NCBI GenBank assembly: GCA_002371375.1
Contig: DFIB01000074.1
Coordinates: 1-14,615 of the forward strand
DNA: 14,615 nucleotides
Direction: 5' to 3'
Origin: Mageeibacillus sp. UBA3708
Lineage (GTDB): Bacteria > Bacillota > Clostridia > Saccharofermentanales > Saccharofermentanaceae
The notes under the pieces were generated by a model. The model was given only the letters and a program-made list of their open reading frames with translations. It did not search any database and was not told where the DNA came from. Every line of letters starts with the position of its first letter. Within the stretch, counting starts at the first letter, position 1. Both the position numbers and the translations under genes were made by a program. Of the stretch, positions 5,322 to 13,818 are shown piece by piece.

Positions 5322-5396
5322 CTTATGACTGGTGTTGCGGTACTGATCCGGAACAGGCAACCGGTTGGATGGACGGCTTACTATCTCACCTGCGGG

Positions 5397-6035
5397 CTAT
5401 TTCCCAACCATCCTGTCAGTACAATGCCTGCGGAAGAACGCCACCAGCGGGCCGGTGAACAAAGCGGATATCAGCGTTCCGACACCGACGATCTGACCAA
5501 GCACAACACCGATTACAACACATACGATATCGTTGGCTATCCTGACTGCAGCGAACGGGACTTTGGACTGTCTCTCTGATATTATCAGTGCAATAGCATC
5601 GTGTGTCGATACTCCGAGGTCAGCCGTAAAGTACAGCGCCGCACAGAAGCACATCAGGACGATCCCGATAAGCAGGCTTATTATCTGAAGCGTAAGTCCT
5701 CCGCCCCAGCCGTCGAACAGCTTGCGGATCAGATCGGAGCTGAACTCTACAGAATATCCCAACAGGAACAGGTTTATCATGGTCCCCAGTCCGATCTTAC
5801 TTCTGTCTATGAGGAAGATCACCACCAGTTCGATTGCATTGATTATCATATAAGTCGTGCCGAACTGAAGCGGTACATGAAGCGCGATCCCGTGTGCAAA
5901 TGTCTGGAAAGGATCTATTCCGAAGTTGGAATAATTGAAGAATCCGACTGCGACGCCGAGGAACATTACGCCGACAACAGTCATAATGATCCTTCTGGCA
6001 AAAAAACTGTCACTCCGGCTCTTTGTTCTGCTCAT
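5397..6035 (-). CDS. YczE/YitT-like integral membrane protein
   Basis: This 212-residue membrane protein has about five hydrophobic segments (roughly 16-34, 60-77, 81-98, 114-136 and 165-200). It has two related loops, NFGIDPFQTFAHGI (37-50) and DLGVSTHDAIALIISE (139-154), the duplicated G-x-(D/S)-x-x feature I associate with YczE/YyaS/YitT proteins; their biochemical role is unknown. It is the last gene of the four-gene operon and overlaps the DUF951 gene by 26 bp. The ribosome binding site for ATG 6035 is poor (AAGG directly before it); an internal ATG at 5984 has AGAAGG six bases upstream and could be the true start, giving 195 residues. Confidence 0.75.
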   Translation of the reverse strand: MSRTKSRSDSFFARRIIMTVVGVMFLGVAVGFFNYSNFGIDPFQTFAHGIALHVPLQFGTTYMIINAIELVVIFLIDRSKIGLGTMINLFLLGYSVEFSSDLIRKLFDGWGGGLTLQIISLLIGIVLMCFCAALYFTADLGVSTHDAIALIISERQSKVPFAAVRIANDIVCVVIGVVLGQIVGVGTLISALFTGPLVAFFRRHCTDRMVGK

Positions 6036-6234
6036 CCTTGGACACCACGGACTTAGTCGCTTTCTCGATTTTGTCTCTTGTCATTATCTGAAGCCTCTCG
6101 CAGCCGAGGCACTTGACCTTCACTTCACCTCCGGCCGATATGACCCTCCACTCGCGGCTGCCGCAGGGATGAGGTTTTTTGAACGTCACGATATCGCCTT
6201 CTTTGTATTTATACAGAAAGAATTTGTTTGCCAT
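6010..6234 (-). CDS. DUF951 family small protein
   Basis: This 74-residue protein matches DUF951, a small Firmicutes family of unknown function. Visible signatures: GDIVTFKKPHPCGSREWRV (13-31), the GGEVKVKCLGCER stretch with its CxxC (42-45), then IMTRDKIEK. Together with Cys24 the CxxC could bind a metal, an inference only. The last 15 residues (SVVSKDEQNKEPE) are charged and overlap the start of the next gene. It begins 4 bp after the prmC stop, with GGAGAGGG as ribosome binding site, so it belongs to the same operon. Confidence 0.85.
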   Translation of the reverse strand: MANKFFLYKYKEGDIVTFKKPHPCGSREWRVISAGGEVKVKCLGCERLQIMTRDKIEKATKSVVSKDEQNKEPE

Positions 6235-6238
6235 GATA

Positions 6239-6958
6239 CTACCCTCTCCAAATACCGGTTACAACACGGGGATTACCACCGTAGTCCTTGAGGCCCGTTA
6301 CACGGGAATAGCCGTTATTCTCGAATATCCTGATCACGTCACTCTGCTGAAGATAGCCGTGCTCGACGACGAGTGCGCCTCCGGGCTCAAGGCTTTCGCG
6401 CCCAATCCTGCAGAGTCTGTCATAGAACATAAGCCCGTCGACGCCGCCGCGAAGTGCCAGCTCAGGTTCATATCTTACACTCAGAGGAAGTTCCTCCATC
6501 TCATCATCAGTTACATACGGAGGATTGGATGTAATAATGTCAAATACGCGGTCAGCAGGCAGTTCATCCTTCAGGATATCTGCTTTCAGAACAGAGACTT
6601 CTGTCCTGCAGACAGGTATGTTGGACCTGCAGCATTCAAGAGCTTCGTCAGACACGTCAACAAGGAGAAGATCGCATTCTCTGCCTGCCCTGACCAGCGA
6701 GTTAGCTGTTGATATTCCTATACATCCTGTCCCTGTACACAGATCGGCGAGCCGTACCTGATGAGACGAAATACACGGGCTTAAGTCTGCCACATCCCCC
6801 ATGGGCTGAGCCAGAGCGCCGCAAAGCATTAACGCCGCATCAACCGCAATCTCAGAATCCGGACGCGGTATAAGCACGCCTTCGGTTATCTTATAGCGTT
6901 CGTAATAGAAATCGGCATAACCCGCCGCATAAGCGGAAGGATATTCCTTACCACACAT
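6239..6958 (-). CDS. prmC: Release factor glutamine methyltransferase PrmC, lacking the N-terminal domain
   Basis: PrmC (HemK) methylates the GGQ glutamine of peptide chain release factors, using S-adenosylmethionine. The 239-residue protein has the hinge GYADFYYERYKI...VLIPRPDSE (13-36), SAM motif LADLCTGTGCIG (70-81), acidic DVSDEAL (101-107) and the catalytic NPPY (145-148), ending with RDYGGNPRV-like KDYGGNPRV. Usual PrmC proteins have about 275-290 residues; here about 70 N-terminal residues, the helical release-factor-binding domain, are missing. No upstream start is possible, because an in-frame TGA lies 33 bases before the ATG. A loop at 46-67 is longer than usual. The start overlaps the end of the DUF1385 gene by 11 bp. 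No prfA is adjacent. Confidence 0.87.
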   Translation of the reverse strand: MCGKEYPSAYAAGYADFYYERYKITEGVLIPRPDSEIAVDAALMLCGALAQPMGDVADLSPCISSHQVRLADLCTGTGCIGISTANSLVRAGRECDLLLVDVSDEALECCRSNIPVCRTEVSVLKADILKDELPADRVFDIITSNPPYVTDDEMEELPLSVRYEPELALRGGVDGLMFYDRLCRIGRESLEPGGALVVEHGYLQQSDVIRIFENNGYSRVTGLKDYGGNPRVVTGIWRG

Positions 6959-7991
6959 CGTCCTGATTGTTCTCGGGAATGACGGCCATCATGGAAGCGA
7001 TAGCGACCTCGCATATCTTCGCATCAGGCTCGTCAGTCGTGAAATTCTGAAGCCAGAGTCCGGGCTTGGACAGAAATCTGCAGAAAGGATTCTTATCGTG
7101 ACGGCCCACGAATCTCAGGATCTCAAATGATATACCGCAGATAATAGGCACGAGGATAACTCTCAGCAGCACATTGATGAGCATGCTGTGTTCACCGATC
7201 ACTATGCCTGCCAGAGTATATATCAGGATCGATATAGCCATGACTATGAACATGAATGCGGTACCGCACCTTGGGTGGAATCTTGGGAACTTCATAACAT
7301 TCTCGGGAGTTAGCGGCATACCGGCCTCATAGCACGCGATCGTCTTGTGCTCGGCACCGTGGTACCGCCACACCCGGTTGACATCTTCAAGCTTCGACGC
7401 GAAAACAAGATAAAGGAAGAAGAACATGATCCTCAGAAATCCTTCGATAAGGTTCAGCAGAACGCTCATTCCCACCGTGTTATACGCCTCATCGACAATA
7501 TACTTGGATACGATATCCACGATTACCTTAGGAAGCAGAAGGAATATACCGATGCTCAGGATTATACCGAGGCAAGCGGACAGCGTGATCAGCAGATTGT
7601 AGTGCTTCTCAAAGTATCTCTCCAGAAGGGACTTCTTCTCCTCCCCGCCTTCCTTCTTCTCTTCTTCCGGTCTGCCTTCCTCGGACAGATCTGCCGATTT
7701 CATTAGTGCGCCCGTCCCCTTGACGAGCATCTTATAGAATCTGATACATCCCCTGATAAAAGGAACCGTCTCAAAATAAGTTACCTTCTCGGTCTGCGGG
7801 AGCTCCTCAACATGGATCGTCCCGTCACCTTTCCTTACAGCGATGCAGGTGCGCTTGGGGCCGACCATCATGACGCCCTCGATAAGTGCCTGACCGCCTA
7901 TCGTGGTCTTCTTGATCTCCGGCATATCGCAAGTGATTTTCTTATTCTTCTTATCAGCCTTTTGCTTCTCAGGCTTCTTATCTTTTGCCAT
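6948..7991 (-). CDS. DUF1385 (YqhQ-like) membrane protein
   Basis: This 347-residue protein belongs to DUF1385, a Firmicutes membrane family of unknown function, often next to prmC and prfA. Signatures: GGQALIEGVMMVGP (32-45), YHGAEHKTIACYE (210-222), RFHPRCGTAF (237-246) and, near the end, GLWLQNFTT. The N-terminus is very lysine-rich (1-28), and a charged segment (102-121) precedes the membrane helices (about 132-155, 176-198, 245-266 and 270-295). The start is ATG 7991, with AGGAG eight bases upstream; the frame extends to 8027 without another ribosome binding site. It is the first gene of the operon, divergent from the aldo/keto reductase. Confidence 0.88.
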   Translation of the reverse strand: MAKDKKPEKQKADKKNKKITCDMPEIKKTTIGGQALIEGVMMVGPKRTCIAVRKGDGTIHVEELPQTEKVTYFETVPFIRGCIRFYKMLVKGTGALMKSADLSEEGRPEEEKKEGGEEKKSLLERYFEKHYNLLITLSACLGIILSIGIFLLLPKVIVDIVSKYIVDEAYNTVGMSVLLNLIEGFLRIMFFFLYLVFASKLEDVNRVWRYHGAEHKTIACYEAGMPLTPENVMKFPRFHPRCGTAFMFIVMAISILIYTLAGIVIGEHSMLINVLLRVILVPIICGISFEILRFVGRHDKNPFCRFLSKPGLWLQNFTTDEPDAKICEVAIASMMAVIPENNQDDVW

Positions 7992-8030
7992 TATATACTC
8001 CTGACTTTGCAAACAATTCTCTATCAATCA

Positions 8031-8072
8031 ACAATTATACACTATCTCAGGTTACAATTATATTATAATTGT
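8031..8072. promoter_or_regulatory. Divergent promoter region with a 19-bp palindrome
   Basis: ACAATTATA-T-TATAATTGT (8054-8072) is a perfect palindrome, and the half-site ACAATTATA is repeated at 8031-8039. Each gene has a good -10 box here: TATAAT at 8064-8069 for the reductase and TATAAT (complement of 8034-8039) for the DUF1385 gene, but neither has a recognisable -35 box at 16-18 bp. This fits control by a regulator, though AT-rich chance palindromes cannot be excluded. Confidence 0.5.
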
Positions 8073-8089
8073 GGCAAAGGAGGCGTGTT

Positions 8090-9265
8090 ATGCAGTACAG
8101 AAAAGGTTTCTCTATGCTGGGCTACGGTTGCATGCGATTCACTACAAAAGGCGGAAGCATCGACTACGACAAGGCAGCCTCGGAACTGAAGCGGGCTTAT
8201 GATCTGGGGATCAATTATTTCGACACGGCGTATATCTACCCGGGGAGCGAGGAAGTGCTCGGAAGATTCGTCGAAGAGAATGATCTCCGCGACAAGATCA
8301 AGATAACCACGAAGCTCCCGCAGTATCTTATCAGGAACCGCGCCGGACTCGACAAATACCTCAACGAGGAATTGAAGCGCCTCAGGACTGACTATCTTGA
8401 TAATTATCTCATGCATCACATGACCGATTATGCCCAGTGGGAGAAGCTACTGTCCCTCGGCATCACTGACTGGATCGCAGAGAAAAAGGCGGCGGGCATA
8501 ATCCCCAATGTCGGCTTCTCCTTTCACGGGAGCACTGACATGTTCCTCAAGATCCTCAATGCATATGACTGGGATCTGTGCCTGATCCAGTATAACTACA
8601 TGGACGAGGTCAGCCAGGCAGGGCGCGCCGGCGTCGAAGCAGCCGCAGCCAAGGGCATCCCTCTCTTCATAATGGAACCTCTCCGCGGAGGCAAATTAGT
8701 CGATCTCCTCCCTGCCAAGGCCAAAAGTGAGATTGCCGCAGACTCACACGGCTGGACGCCCGCAGAATGGGCTTTCAGGTGGCTGTGGAACCAACCGGAG
8801 ATAACGTGCGTTCTATCGGGCATGAATTCCATCGAGATGATCGAAGAGAACTGCCGTATCGCATCTTCCGCACAGGCAGATTCTTTCGGAGAAGCTGAAT
8901 TCGGCATGATCGACAAGATCCGCGGGATCATAAACGAGAACACAAAAGTCCCCTGCACCGGCTGCAAATACTGCATGCCGTGTCCGAAGGGCGTTGACAT
9001 CCCCTCGATCTTCTCCTGCTACAATCACATGTATTCCGAGAACAAAGGCTCCGGACGCAAGGAATTCTTCCAGACCGTTGCTCTCCGTCGCGAGCCTGCC
9101 CTGCCCTCGCAGTGCGTGGAGTGCGGCAAGTGCGAGGCTCATTGTCCGCAGTCGATAGAGATACGCAGGAAGCTCAAGGAAGCAGACAAGAAGCTTAGAC
9201 CGTGGTATTACAAAGCTGCCATTCCGATTGCCAGAAGATTTATGATCGGCAAGAAGAGAAATTGA
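8090..9265 (+). CDS. Aldo/keto reductase with two C-terminal 4Fe-4S motifs
   Basis: This 391-residue cytoplasmic oxidoreductase has a TIM-barrel aldo/keto reductase domain (1-285) with the expected tetrad: Asp45 and Tyr50 in FDTAYIY, Lys75 in KITTKLP and His109 or 110 in YLMHHM. The C-terminal part is ferredoxin-like: CTGCKYCMPC (289-298) and CVECGKCEAHCP (342-353), each able to hold a 4Fe-4S cluster. Such fused enzymes are common in anaerobes and probably exchange electrons between NAD(P)H, clusters and a carbonyl substrate; the substrate is unknown. Start ATG 8090 has AAAGGAGG (8076-8083); a TTG at 8069 is excluded by the overlap with the promoter. It is a single-gene unit with a terminator at 9291-9325. 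Confidence 0.9.
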   Translation: MQYRKGFSMLGYGCMRFTTKGGSIDYDKAASELKRAYDLGINYFDTAYIYPGSEEVLGRFVEENDLRDKIKITTKLPQYLIRNRAGLDKYLNEELKRLRTDYLDNYLMHHMTDYAQWEKLLSLGITDWIAEKKAAGIIPNVGFSFHGSTDMFLKILNAYDWDLCLIQYNYMDEVSQAGRAGVEAAAAKGIPLFIMEPLRGGKLVDLLPAKAKSEIAADSHGWTPAEWAFRWLWNQPEITCVLSGMNSIEMIEENCRIASSAQADSFGEAEFGMIDKIRGIINENTKVPCTGCKYCMPCPKGVDIPSIFSCYNHMYSENKGSGRKEFFQTVALRREPALPSQCVECGKCEAHCPQSIEIRRKLKEADKKLRPWYYKAAIPIARRFMIGKKRN

Positions 9266-9290
9266 ACGCAATAGAATGCCTATAAGCACA

Positions 9291-9330
9291 TAAACCTCCG
9301 GAATCCTTCAGATCCCGGAGGTTTATTCTT
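9291..9330 (+). terminator. Rho-independent terminator of the aldo/keto reductase gene
   Basis: TAAACCTCCGG (9291-9301) pairs with CCGGAGGTTTA (9315-9325): an 11-bp perfect stem with a 13-nt loop, followed by TTCTT. Read on the minus strand it is followed by TGTGCTTAT, so it may also stop the opposing transcript from 9348. Confidence 0.8.
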
Positions 9331-9347
9331 AGTACCTTTGACCGTGC

Positions 9348-9470
9348 TCAGCCTGCGATGGGACCCTCGTTAGACTCCTGAACAGGCTTGTCGTTGTCGC
9401 TTGTTGATATCACATCAGCAGCTTCAAATGTGATCACTTCCAATTCAACCGATTCATATACTGATCTCAT
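9348..9470 (-). CDS. Small acidic peptide coupled to the surface protein gene
   Basis: This 40-codon gene encodes a peptide starting MRSVYESVELEVITFEAADV and ending SNEGPIAG. It has no cysteine, no signal sequence and no membrane helix, and is strongly acidic. Its ribosome binding site AAGGAG (complement of 9478-9483) overlaps the TAA stop of the large secreted protein gene, 11 bp upstream, so translation is probably coupled. Peptides of the type YE-x3-(L/V)-E-V-I-x-(F/L)-E-x2-D-V-I-x-T-S occur as small orphan genes in Clostridia as far as I recall; no function is known to me. It could be a short cytoplasmic partner or a peptide precursor. Confidence 0.6.
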   Translation of the reverse strand: MRSVYESVELEVITFEAADVISTSDNDKPVQESNEGPIAG

Positions 9471-9481
9471 ATACAGTCTCC

Positions 9482-12400
9482 TTAATTCTCTTTACCGAAC
9501 GCATATAAGTATACCATAGCATTCATGAATGTCTCGTCTCCATCGACCGTCTTCTTCATGTAAGTCACGGGATTGTAATTGTCTATGACGGCAAGATTAC
9601 GCTCAGCAGGATCACCTTCAAAGAGATATACATCATAATCCGCATAAGTGCAGTCTCCCATGTTCACGGGAACCTTTACATAGAGAAACTTACCTGTTGT
9701 ATCACATCCGGTCTCGTATTCATTGGCACCGGGATTGTCGGCTACATTCCTGCTGTATGCCTTGTAGTCGGCAATGTCAAATGACGACGGATCAGTGATC
9801 TTGAAGTAATACTTCATGTAGAGCTTCTCCTTCATGACCAGTGAAGCACCATAGTATTCAACTGCCGTTAAGCGGGAATCGACAGTGGGTTCCAGGGCAG
9901 TTTGTTTGATCTCGTTTACCGTATTATCGATAAAATCAGTATTTCCGTTAAAGTACATACCCATAGTAGCCGGATCGACATAATCCTCCATACCCTTGTC
10001 AGCCGGGTCATCCTGACGGTAAGCGAAGTACTGCTGCAGACATGCTCCGTACTTGATCAGGAAGAGGAGTTTAAGATCACTTGTCCTCTTGTAAGCTGCT
10101 TCAAGGTAATCACGGACGGTGAAGTCCTCCTTCGTTATCAAGGTCGCGCCTTTGCAGATGAACTCGGCCTTTATCGGTGCCGTCAGTTTGGTTGCATAGA
10201 CGTTGAACCTGAAGAAGTAGTATTCTTCACCTTCGATCGTCTCCTTATTTGAACTGTCGAAAGGCACTTCAACGGGGTCCTCGTCATCCAAGGTAAACAC
10301 CACCTTGGTTGCCTCAGCATCCCTCATAGTCTCAGGAATCCGGAAATAGAACTTAATGCCGATATCATCCGTTACCGTTGCAGCGTAACCCTCCAATTCC
10401 GGACCGACAACAGGATCCTTCAAGGGGATCAGGTCACAATTGCTGAACTGCGCACCATCGCTATAGGATCCGACGATGAGGTCTATCGAGTCAGTCTTGA
10501 ACGCTTTATCAAAGAATATGCTGCCGTCCTCGCCAATAACAAGATCACCGAAGTTATACTTATCGTCCTCGGAAGTCCAGCTGACCGTAAGATCATCAAT
10601 AAAAGAATAGGAGTTGTCAACATTGAGTACACCTCCGGTGAAAATAGCTTCACCGGTTACGCGAAGACCTGCACCTCCGTTCATGACGGATAATAAACCG
10701 CCCTCCTGGGTCAGGGTATTATTCGCCTCAATTCCGCAATTGATACAGGATATTTTCCCTCCCTTGACTGTGATGTCGTCAGCGTTGAGAGCTGTTCCAC
10801 CGCCCTCTGTACACTCAAAGAAGGCCTTCCCGCCAACAAACGTAACAGAAGATGCGTTGCCCATCAGCGCCTGCGCCCCTGCATGGTAGACGGTCACATT
10901 GAGAACACCGGTACCTTCCGTCTGACCATAGAACGTAACGTTCCTGTTATTGCAATTGATAAGTCTTCCTGTTTGACCGCTGACACTCAGGGTCTTGCCG
11001 TCTGCAAGGATGATCTTGACATCACCGTTGATCGGCAGAGTTCCGAGACTTGTGGTGCCATAAGGTCCTCCTACGACATACCAGCCGCCTGACAACTCCT
11101 GGCCGGCCTTGATCACAAAAGCATCAATGTATTGTGTCTCTCCGTTCTCATCAACATAAGGAACATTCTTAACAGCTCCGTAAGGAACAAGCTTCTTTCC
11201 GTTAATCACGGAAGCATCAGCGATCTCTCCCTCAAATACCTCATCGCCGCAGCTGAATTTTTTGTCTAAGCTGACGGTACCGGTACTTCTGGGCACGTAA
11301 TTTTTAACCTCAATACTGTCAGATGGTTTGTTCCATGACATGGTGACACTATCAAACTCAAGTTCACCGTTGGGAATATTCACCTGCCCGCCATAATACT
11401 TAAAATCCTGTACATTAACACAACGCCCGTTATTGGTGGTATTGAACTTACCTCCGGCTATTATCAGGCAACCGTAATTAGAATAGACAGGAATGGAGAT
11501 GTAAGTAAAGATATTCAAAGAACCTGTTCCTTCCTCCTGACCGAAGATCCTGAGGGTATTCTCATCCAAAATTTTAAAACCTTGGGCAGAAGACAGATTG
11601 TCCTCTTTGCCTATCGTCAACGAAGCGCCATCGGCCAGTATCAGATCGACGTCTCCGTTAATAACAAATCTATTATCAGTCTGAATATCACCAAACACGA
11701 CATATGTTCCGTCACTGAGCTCCTCTTCATTTCCGATAATGACAGTCGCTCCTTCAGCCACCTGTTCCCTGCCGTTAATATCTATATACTTGACGTCTGT
11801 TTTTGCAGGGATGAGTGTCTTACCGGATATATCTGTCATTTCGCATTTCCCGGAGAAGAACTCTGATCTGTCCTCTGTCATGAATGCCTTGAGGAAGACT
11901 ATTTGCGAGCCGATGCTGCTCCCGTGTGTCAGAGTAAATACGGTGTTGGCATCATCCGACCAGTCAACACTGATCCCGCCTTTGGCCGAACACTTGCCAC
12001 CGCTGAGGTTTACTGTTCCGCCGCTGATATTAACGGCGCCATTTGTAAATATGGAATAGTCAGATAAGTCGCCTGTCGATGTGCATGTTAACGAGGACTC
12101 ATCATCACGGATATTAACATTGATATCATATTCAGAGACTGAACAGAACATGGCATCGCCGCCCTTTATTGCGAGGGTACCTTTACTCATATTAAACTGG
12201 GGATCGTCACCCGCGCTCCGGCCGACAAATGCGATCGCCGTTGAATCAAGCGTGACACTACCGCCGTACATGCCAAAACCCTTACCGTCGAAAGCAGGAG
12301 CATTCGCACCTTCAGTATAGACATTCATTGCACCTGTGCTCTTGCAGGCAGAGTAGATCCTCAAATTGCTGGTGGCAGTCTCTTCCTGAACAATATAGAG

Positions 12401-13642
12401 ACCCTTGCCCTGTATTCTGTTGTCAGGCGTACCGATATTAAGCGTGTATCCGCCCTGGAGAATGATACTTACCGTACCGTCAGTATGCTCTTTGTTATCC
12501 CTCAACTTGATGCCGTGATCAAATGTCACATCTTCATTTATCATGTAAAAGCCCGGCGCCAGTTCAGTCTCATCACCTGTCAGGATAACAGGGAAAGCAG
12601 ACTGCTTAACTCCGTTCTCATCGAAATACTCAATGCAGTAACCGTCTACGTGGAGTTCCTTGCCTGACAGTTCTTTGCAGTCATCATCAGAAAGCGTTCC
12701 TGTCTTCCCGCCGATCATCTTGCCTTCTCCGACCGAGACAGTGTAAGGACCGATCTTTGTAAAAGGCGTAGCAGTAAGACTCGACTCCTCATCATCAAAA
12801 TCAAGAAGCACATCGCCTCCGAATGTATAAGGTGCTTTGATATCCGTCTTACCGCCATGGAATGTGGTGAGGGAGCTCAATCCGTTCAGATGAATACCTT
12901 CGTTTGTGCTCGTAATGCTGATTGTTCCGCCATAAATATCAACAGCTTCGAGTGCTGACAGACCGTTTGTTGACCATCCTTCGCCGCCCGTGACTGACAC
13001 GTTAAGATTACCGCCTCTGATGGTCAAAGCACCTCTTGACTCAATGCCGTCAGTACCCTTCTCGGTAATGTTAGTAACGTTAATGGTTCCGCCATTCATC
13101 TCAAAGTCTTTTACGTCAACGGCAGTAAACCTTCCATTGAGCGTCAGAACACCCGAGTTATTGCTCTGCCCGTAGATCGTAAGATCATGTTCGCGTCCGT
13201 AGATACATGCGAGAGTATTCTCGTCCGTGTCCGTGTCAGTGATCGAGACTGACACACCGTCAGCAATGATGATCGTAACATCCCCGTTCAAAGTGATCTT
13301 CTCATTATATATAAGATCGCTGTCGGCGATATACCAGCCACTGCCGAGGACTGTCTCGCTTCCGTCGAGTACTGTCGCCTCGTGAGTCTTTGGCGTACCG
13401 TCAGCCTCTGTATATGACGCCTGTACCGTTGTACTGCCGTAGACATCAGCCTCGGAATCAGCTTCTTCCTCAGGTTCAGCTTCTTCAACGTCTGCGGGAT
13501 CATCCGCGGGTTCTTCCTGAACAGTTTGTTCCTGCTCCTGCTCTTCTCCGCCTTCTACTTCCGTTGCACCGACGAATGACGGAACCATTCCGACCACCAT
13601 CGCAACACTCAGGACCGAAGCAATTATCTTCTTACTCTTCAT
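9482..13642 (-). CDS. Large secreted protein with four beta-helix-like modules
   Basis: This 1386-residue protein has a signal peptide (1-26, cleavage probably after FVGA) and a Glu/Asp/Gln-rich linker (27-66). It has four related modules at about 72-332, 333-614, 616-820 and 825-1075. Each opens with a Y-x-D-x-N-G-x-x-Q strand, then L(S/G)-x-G-x-Y (GWYIADS, GFYMINE, GTYVVFG, GWYVVGG), then INGDV-x-(L/I)-I-(L/I)-ADG and runs of short GG-containing strands (MNGGTINV, ISGGTVNL, AGGKFN, VKGGKISC). This resembles right-handed beta-helix carbohydrate-binding proteins of the Cthe_2159 type. Residues 1085-1250 and 1255-1386 look like the C-terminal domains common in Clostridia surface proteins. There is no sortase motif. 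Glycan or host binding is an inference. Confidence 0.82.
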   Translation of the reverse strand: MKSKKIIASVLSVAMVVGMVPSFVGATEVEGGEEQEQEQTVQEEPADDPADVEEAEPEEEADSEADVYGSTTVQASYTEADGTPKTHEATVLDGSETVLGSGWYIADSDLIYNEKITLNGDVTIIIADGVSVSITDTDTDENTLACIYGREHDLTIYGQSNNSGVLTLNGRFTAVDVKDFEMNGGTINVTNITEKGTDGIESRGALTIRGGNLNVSVTGGEGWSTNGLSALEAVDIYGGTISITSTNEGIHLNGLSSLTTFHGGKTDIKAPYTFGGDVLLDFDDEESSLTATPFTKIGPYTVSVGEGKMIGGKTGTLSDDDCKELSGKELHVDGYCIEYFDENGVKQSAFPVILTGDETELAPGFYMINEDVTFDHGIKLRDNKEHTDGTVSIILQGGYTLNIGTPDNRIQGKGLYIVQEETATSNLRIYSACKSTGAMNVYTEGANAPAFDGKGFGMYGGSVTLDSTAIAFVGRSAGDDPQFNMSKGTLAIKGGDAMFCSVSEYDINVNIRDDESSLTCTSTGDLSDYSIFTNGAVNISGGTVNLSGGKCSAKGGISVDWSDDANTVFTLTHGSSIGSQIVFLKAFMTEDRSEFFSGKCEMTDISGKTLIPAKTDVKYIDINGREQVAEGATVIIGNEEELSDGTYVVFGDIQTDNRFVINGDVDLILADGASLTIGKEDNLSSAQGFKILDENTLRIFGQEEGTGSLNIFTYISIPVYSNYGCLIIAGGKFNTTNNGRCVNVQDFKYYGGQVNIPNGELEFDSVTMSWNKPSDSIEVKNYVPRSTGTVSLDKKFSCGDEVFEGEIADASVINGKKLVPYGAVKNVPYVDENGETQYIDAFVIKAGQELSGGWYVVGGPYGTTSLGTLPINGDVKIILADGKTLSVSGQTGRLINCNNRNVTFYGQTEGTGVLNVTVYHAGAQALMGNASSVTFVGGKAFFECTEGGGTALNADDITVKGGKISCINCGIEANNTLTQEGGLLSVMNGGAGLRVTGEAIFTGGVLNVDNSYSFIDDLTVSWTSEDDKYNFGDLVIGEDGSIFFDKAFKTDSIDLIVGSYSDGAQFSNCDLIPLKDPVVGPELEGYAATVTDDIGIKFYFRIPETMRDAEATKVVFTLDDEDPVEVPFDSSNKETIEGEEYYFFRFNVYATKLTAPIKAEFICKGATLITKEDFTVRDYLEAAYKRTSDLKLLFLIKYGACLQQYFAYRQDDPADKGMEDYVDPATMGMYFNGNTDFIDNTVNEIKQTALEPTVDSRLTAVEYYGASLVMKEKLYMKYYFKITDPSSFDIADYKAYSRNVADNPGANEYETGCDTTGKFLYVKVPVNMGDCTYADYDVYLFEGDPAERNLAVIDNYNPVTYMKKTVDGDETFMNAMVYLYAFGKEN

Positions 13643-13692
13643 AACAGGGCCCCCTTTTATTAATGTGCTTAATTATGATCCGTTATTCGCGA

Positions 13693-13727
13693 ACCATTAA
13701 TTGTACCACTGCGGCTCGAAATATCAA
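13693..13727 (-). promoter_or_regulatory. Promoter of the large secreted protein gene
   Basis: On the minus strand TTGATA (complement of 13722-13727), a 16-bp spacer and an extended -10 box TGG-TACAAT (-10 at 13700-13705). The predicted start near 13693 gives a leader of about 50 nt. The ribosome binding site GGGGG lies eight bases before ATG 13642. Confidence 0.65.
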
Positions 13728-13754
13728 TCACTATTTTATCATCTATTCCGGGAC

Positions 13755-13808
13755 AAAAAAATACCCCTCCCGTTCCTGACCGCATGCGGATCGGATAACG
13801 GAAGAGGG
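13755..13808 (-). terminator. Rho-independent terminator of nrdD
   Basis: On the minus strand CCCTC-T-TCCGTT (complement of 13797-13808) pairs with AACGGGAGGG (complement of 13765-13774), with one bulged base, around a loop that holds the small palindrome CCGCATGCGG. It is followed by TATTTTTTT. It lies 11 bp after the nrdD stop and separates it from the secreted protein gene. Confidence 0.82.
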
Positions 13809-13818
13809 CATAAGTTGT

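Noticed and set aside
5115..5360. 81-codon minus-strand frame with repeated K/R/F-rich segments
   Set aside because: The repetition comes from the 30-bp palindrome array, whose period is ten codons; there is no ribosome binding site or recognisable domain.
8596..9289. Long minus-strand frames inside the aldo/keto reductase gene
   Set aside because: The plus-strand protein has clear catalytic and iron-sulfur motifs; the reverse frames have none.
13390..13644. Plus-strand Arg/Leu/Pro-rich frame at the start of the secreted protein gene
   Set aside because: It is the complement of the Glu/Gln-rich linker and signal peptide; its composition is the mirror of that low-complexity region.
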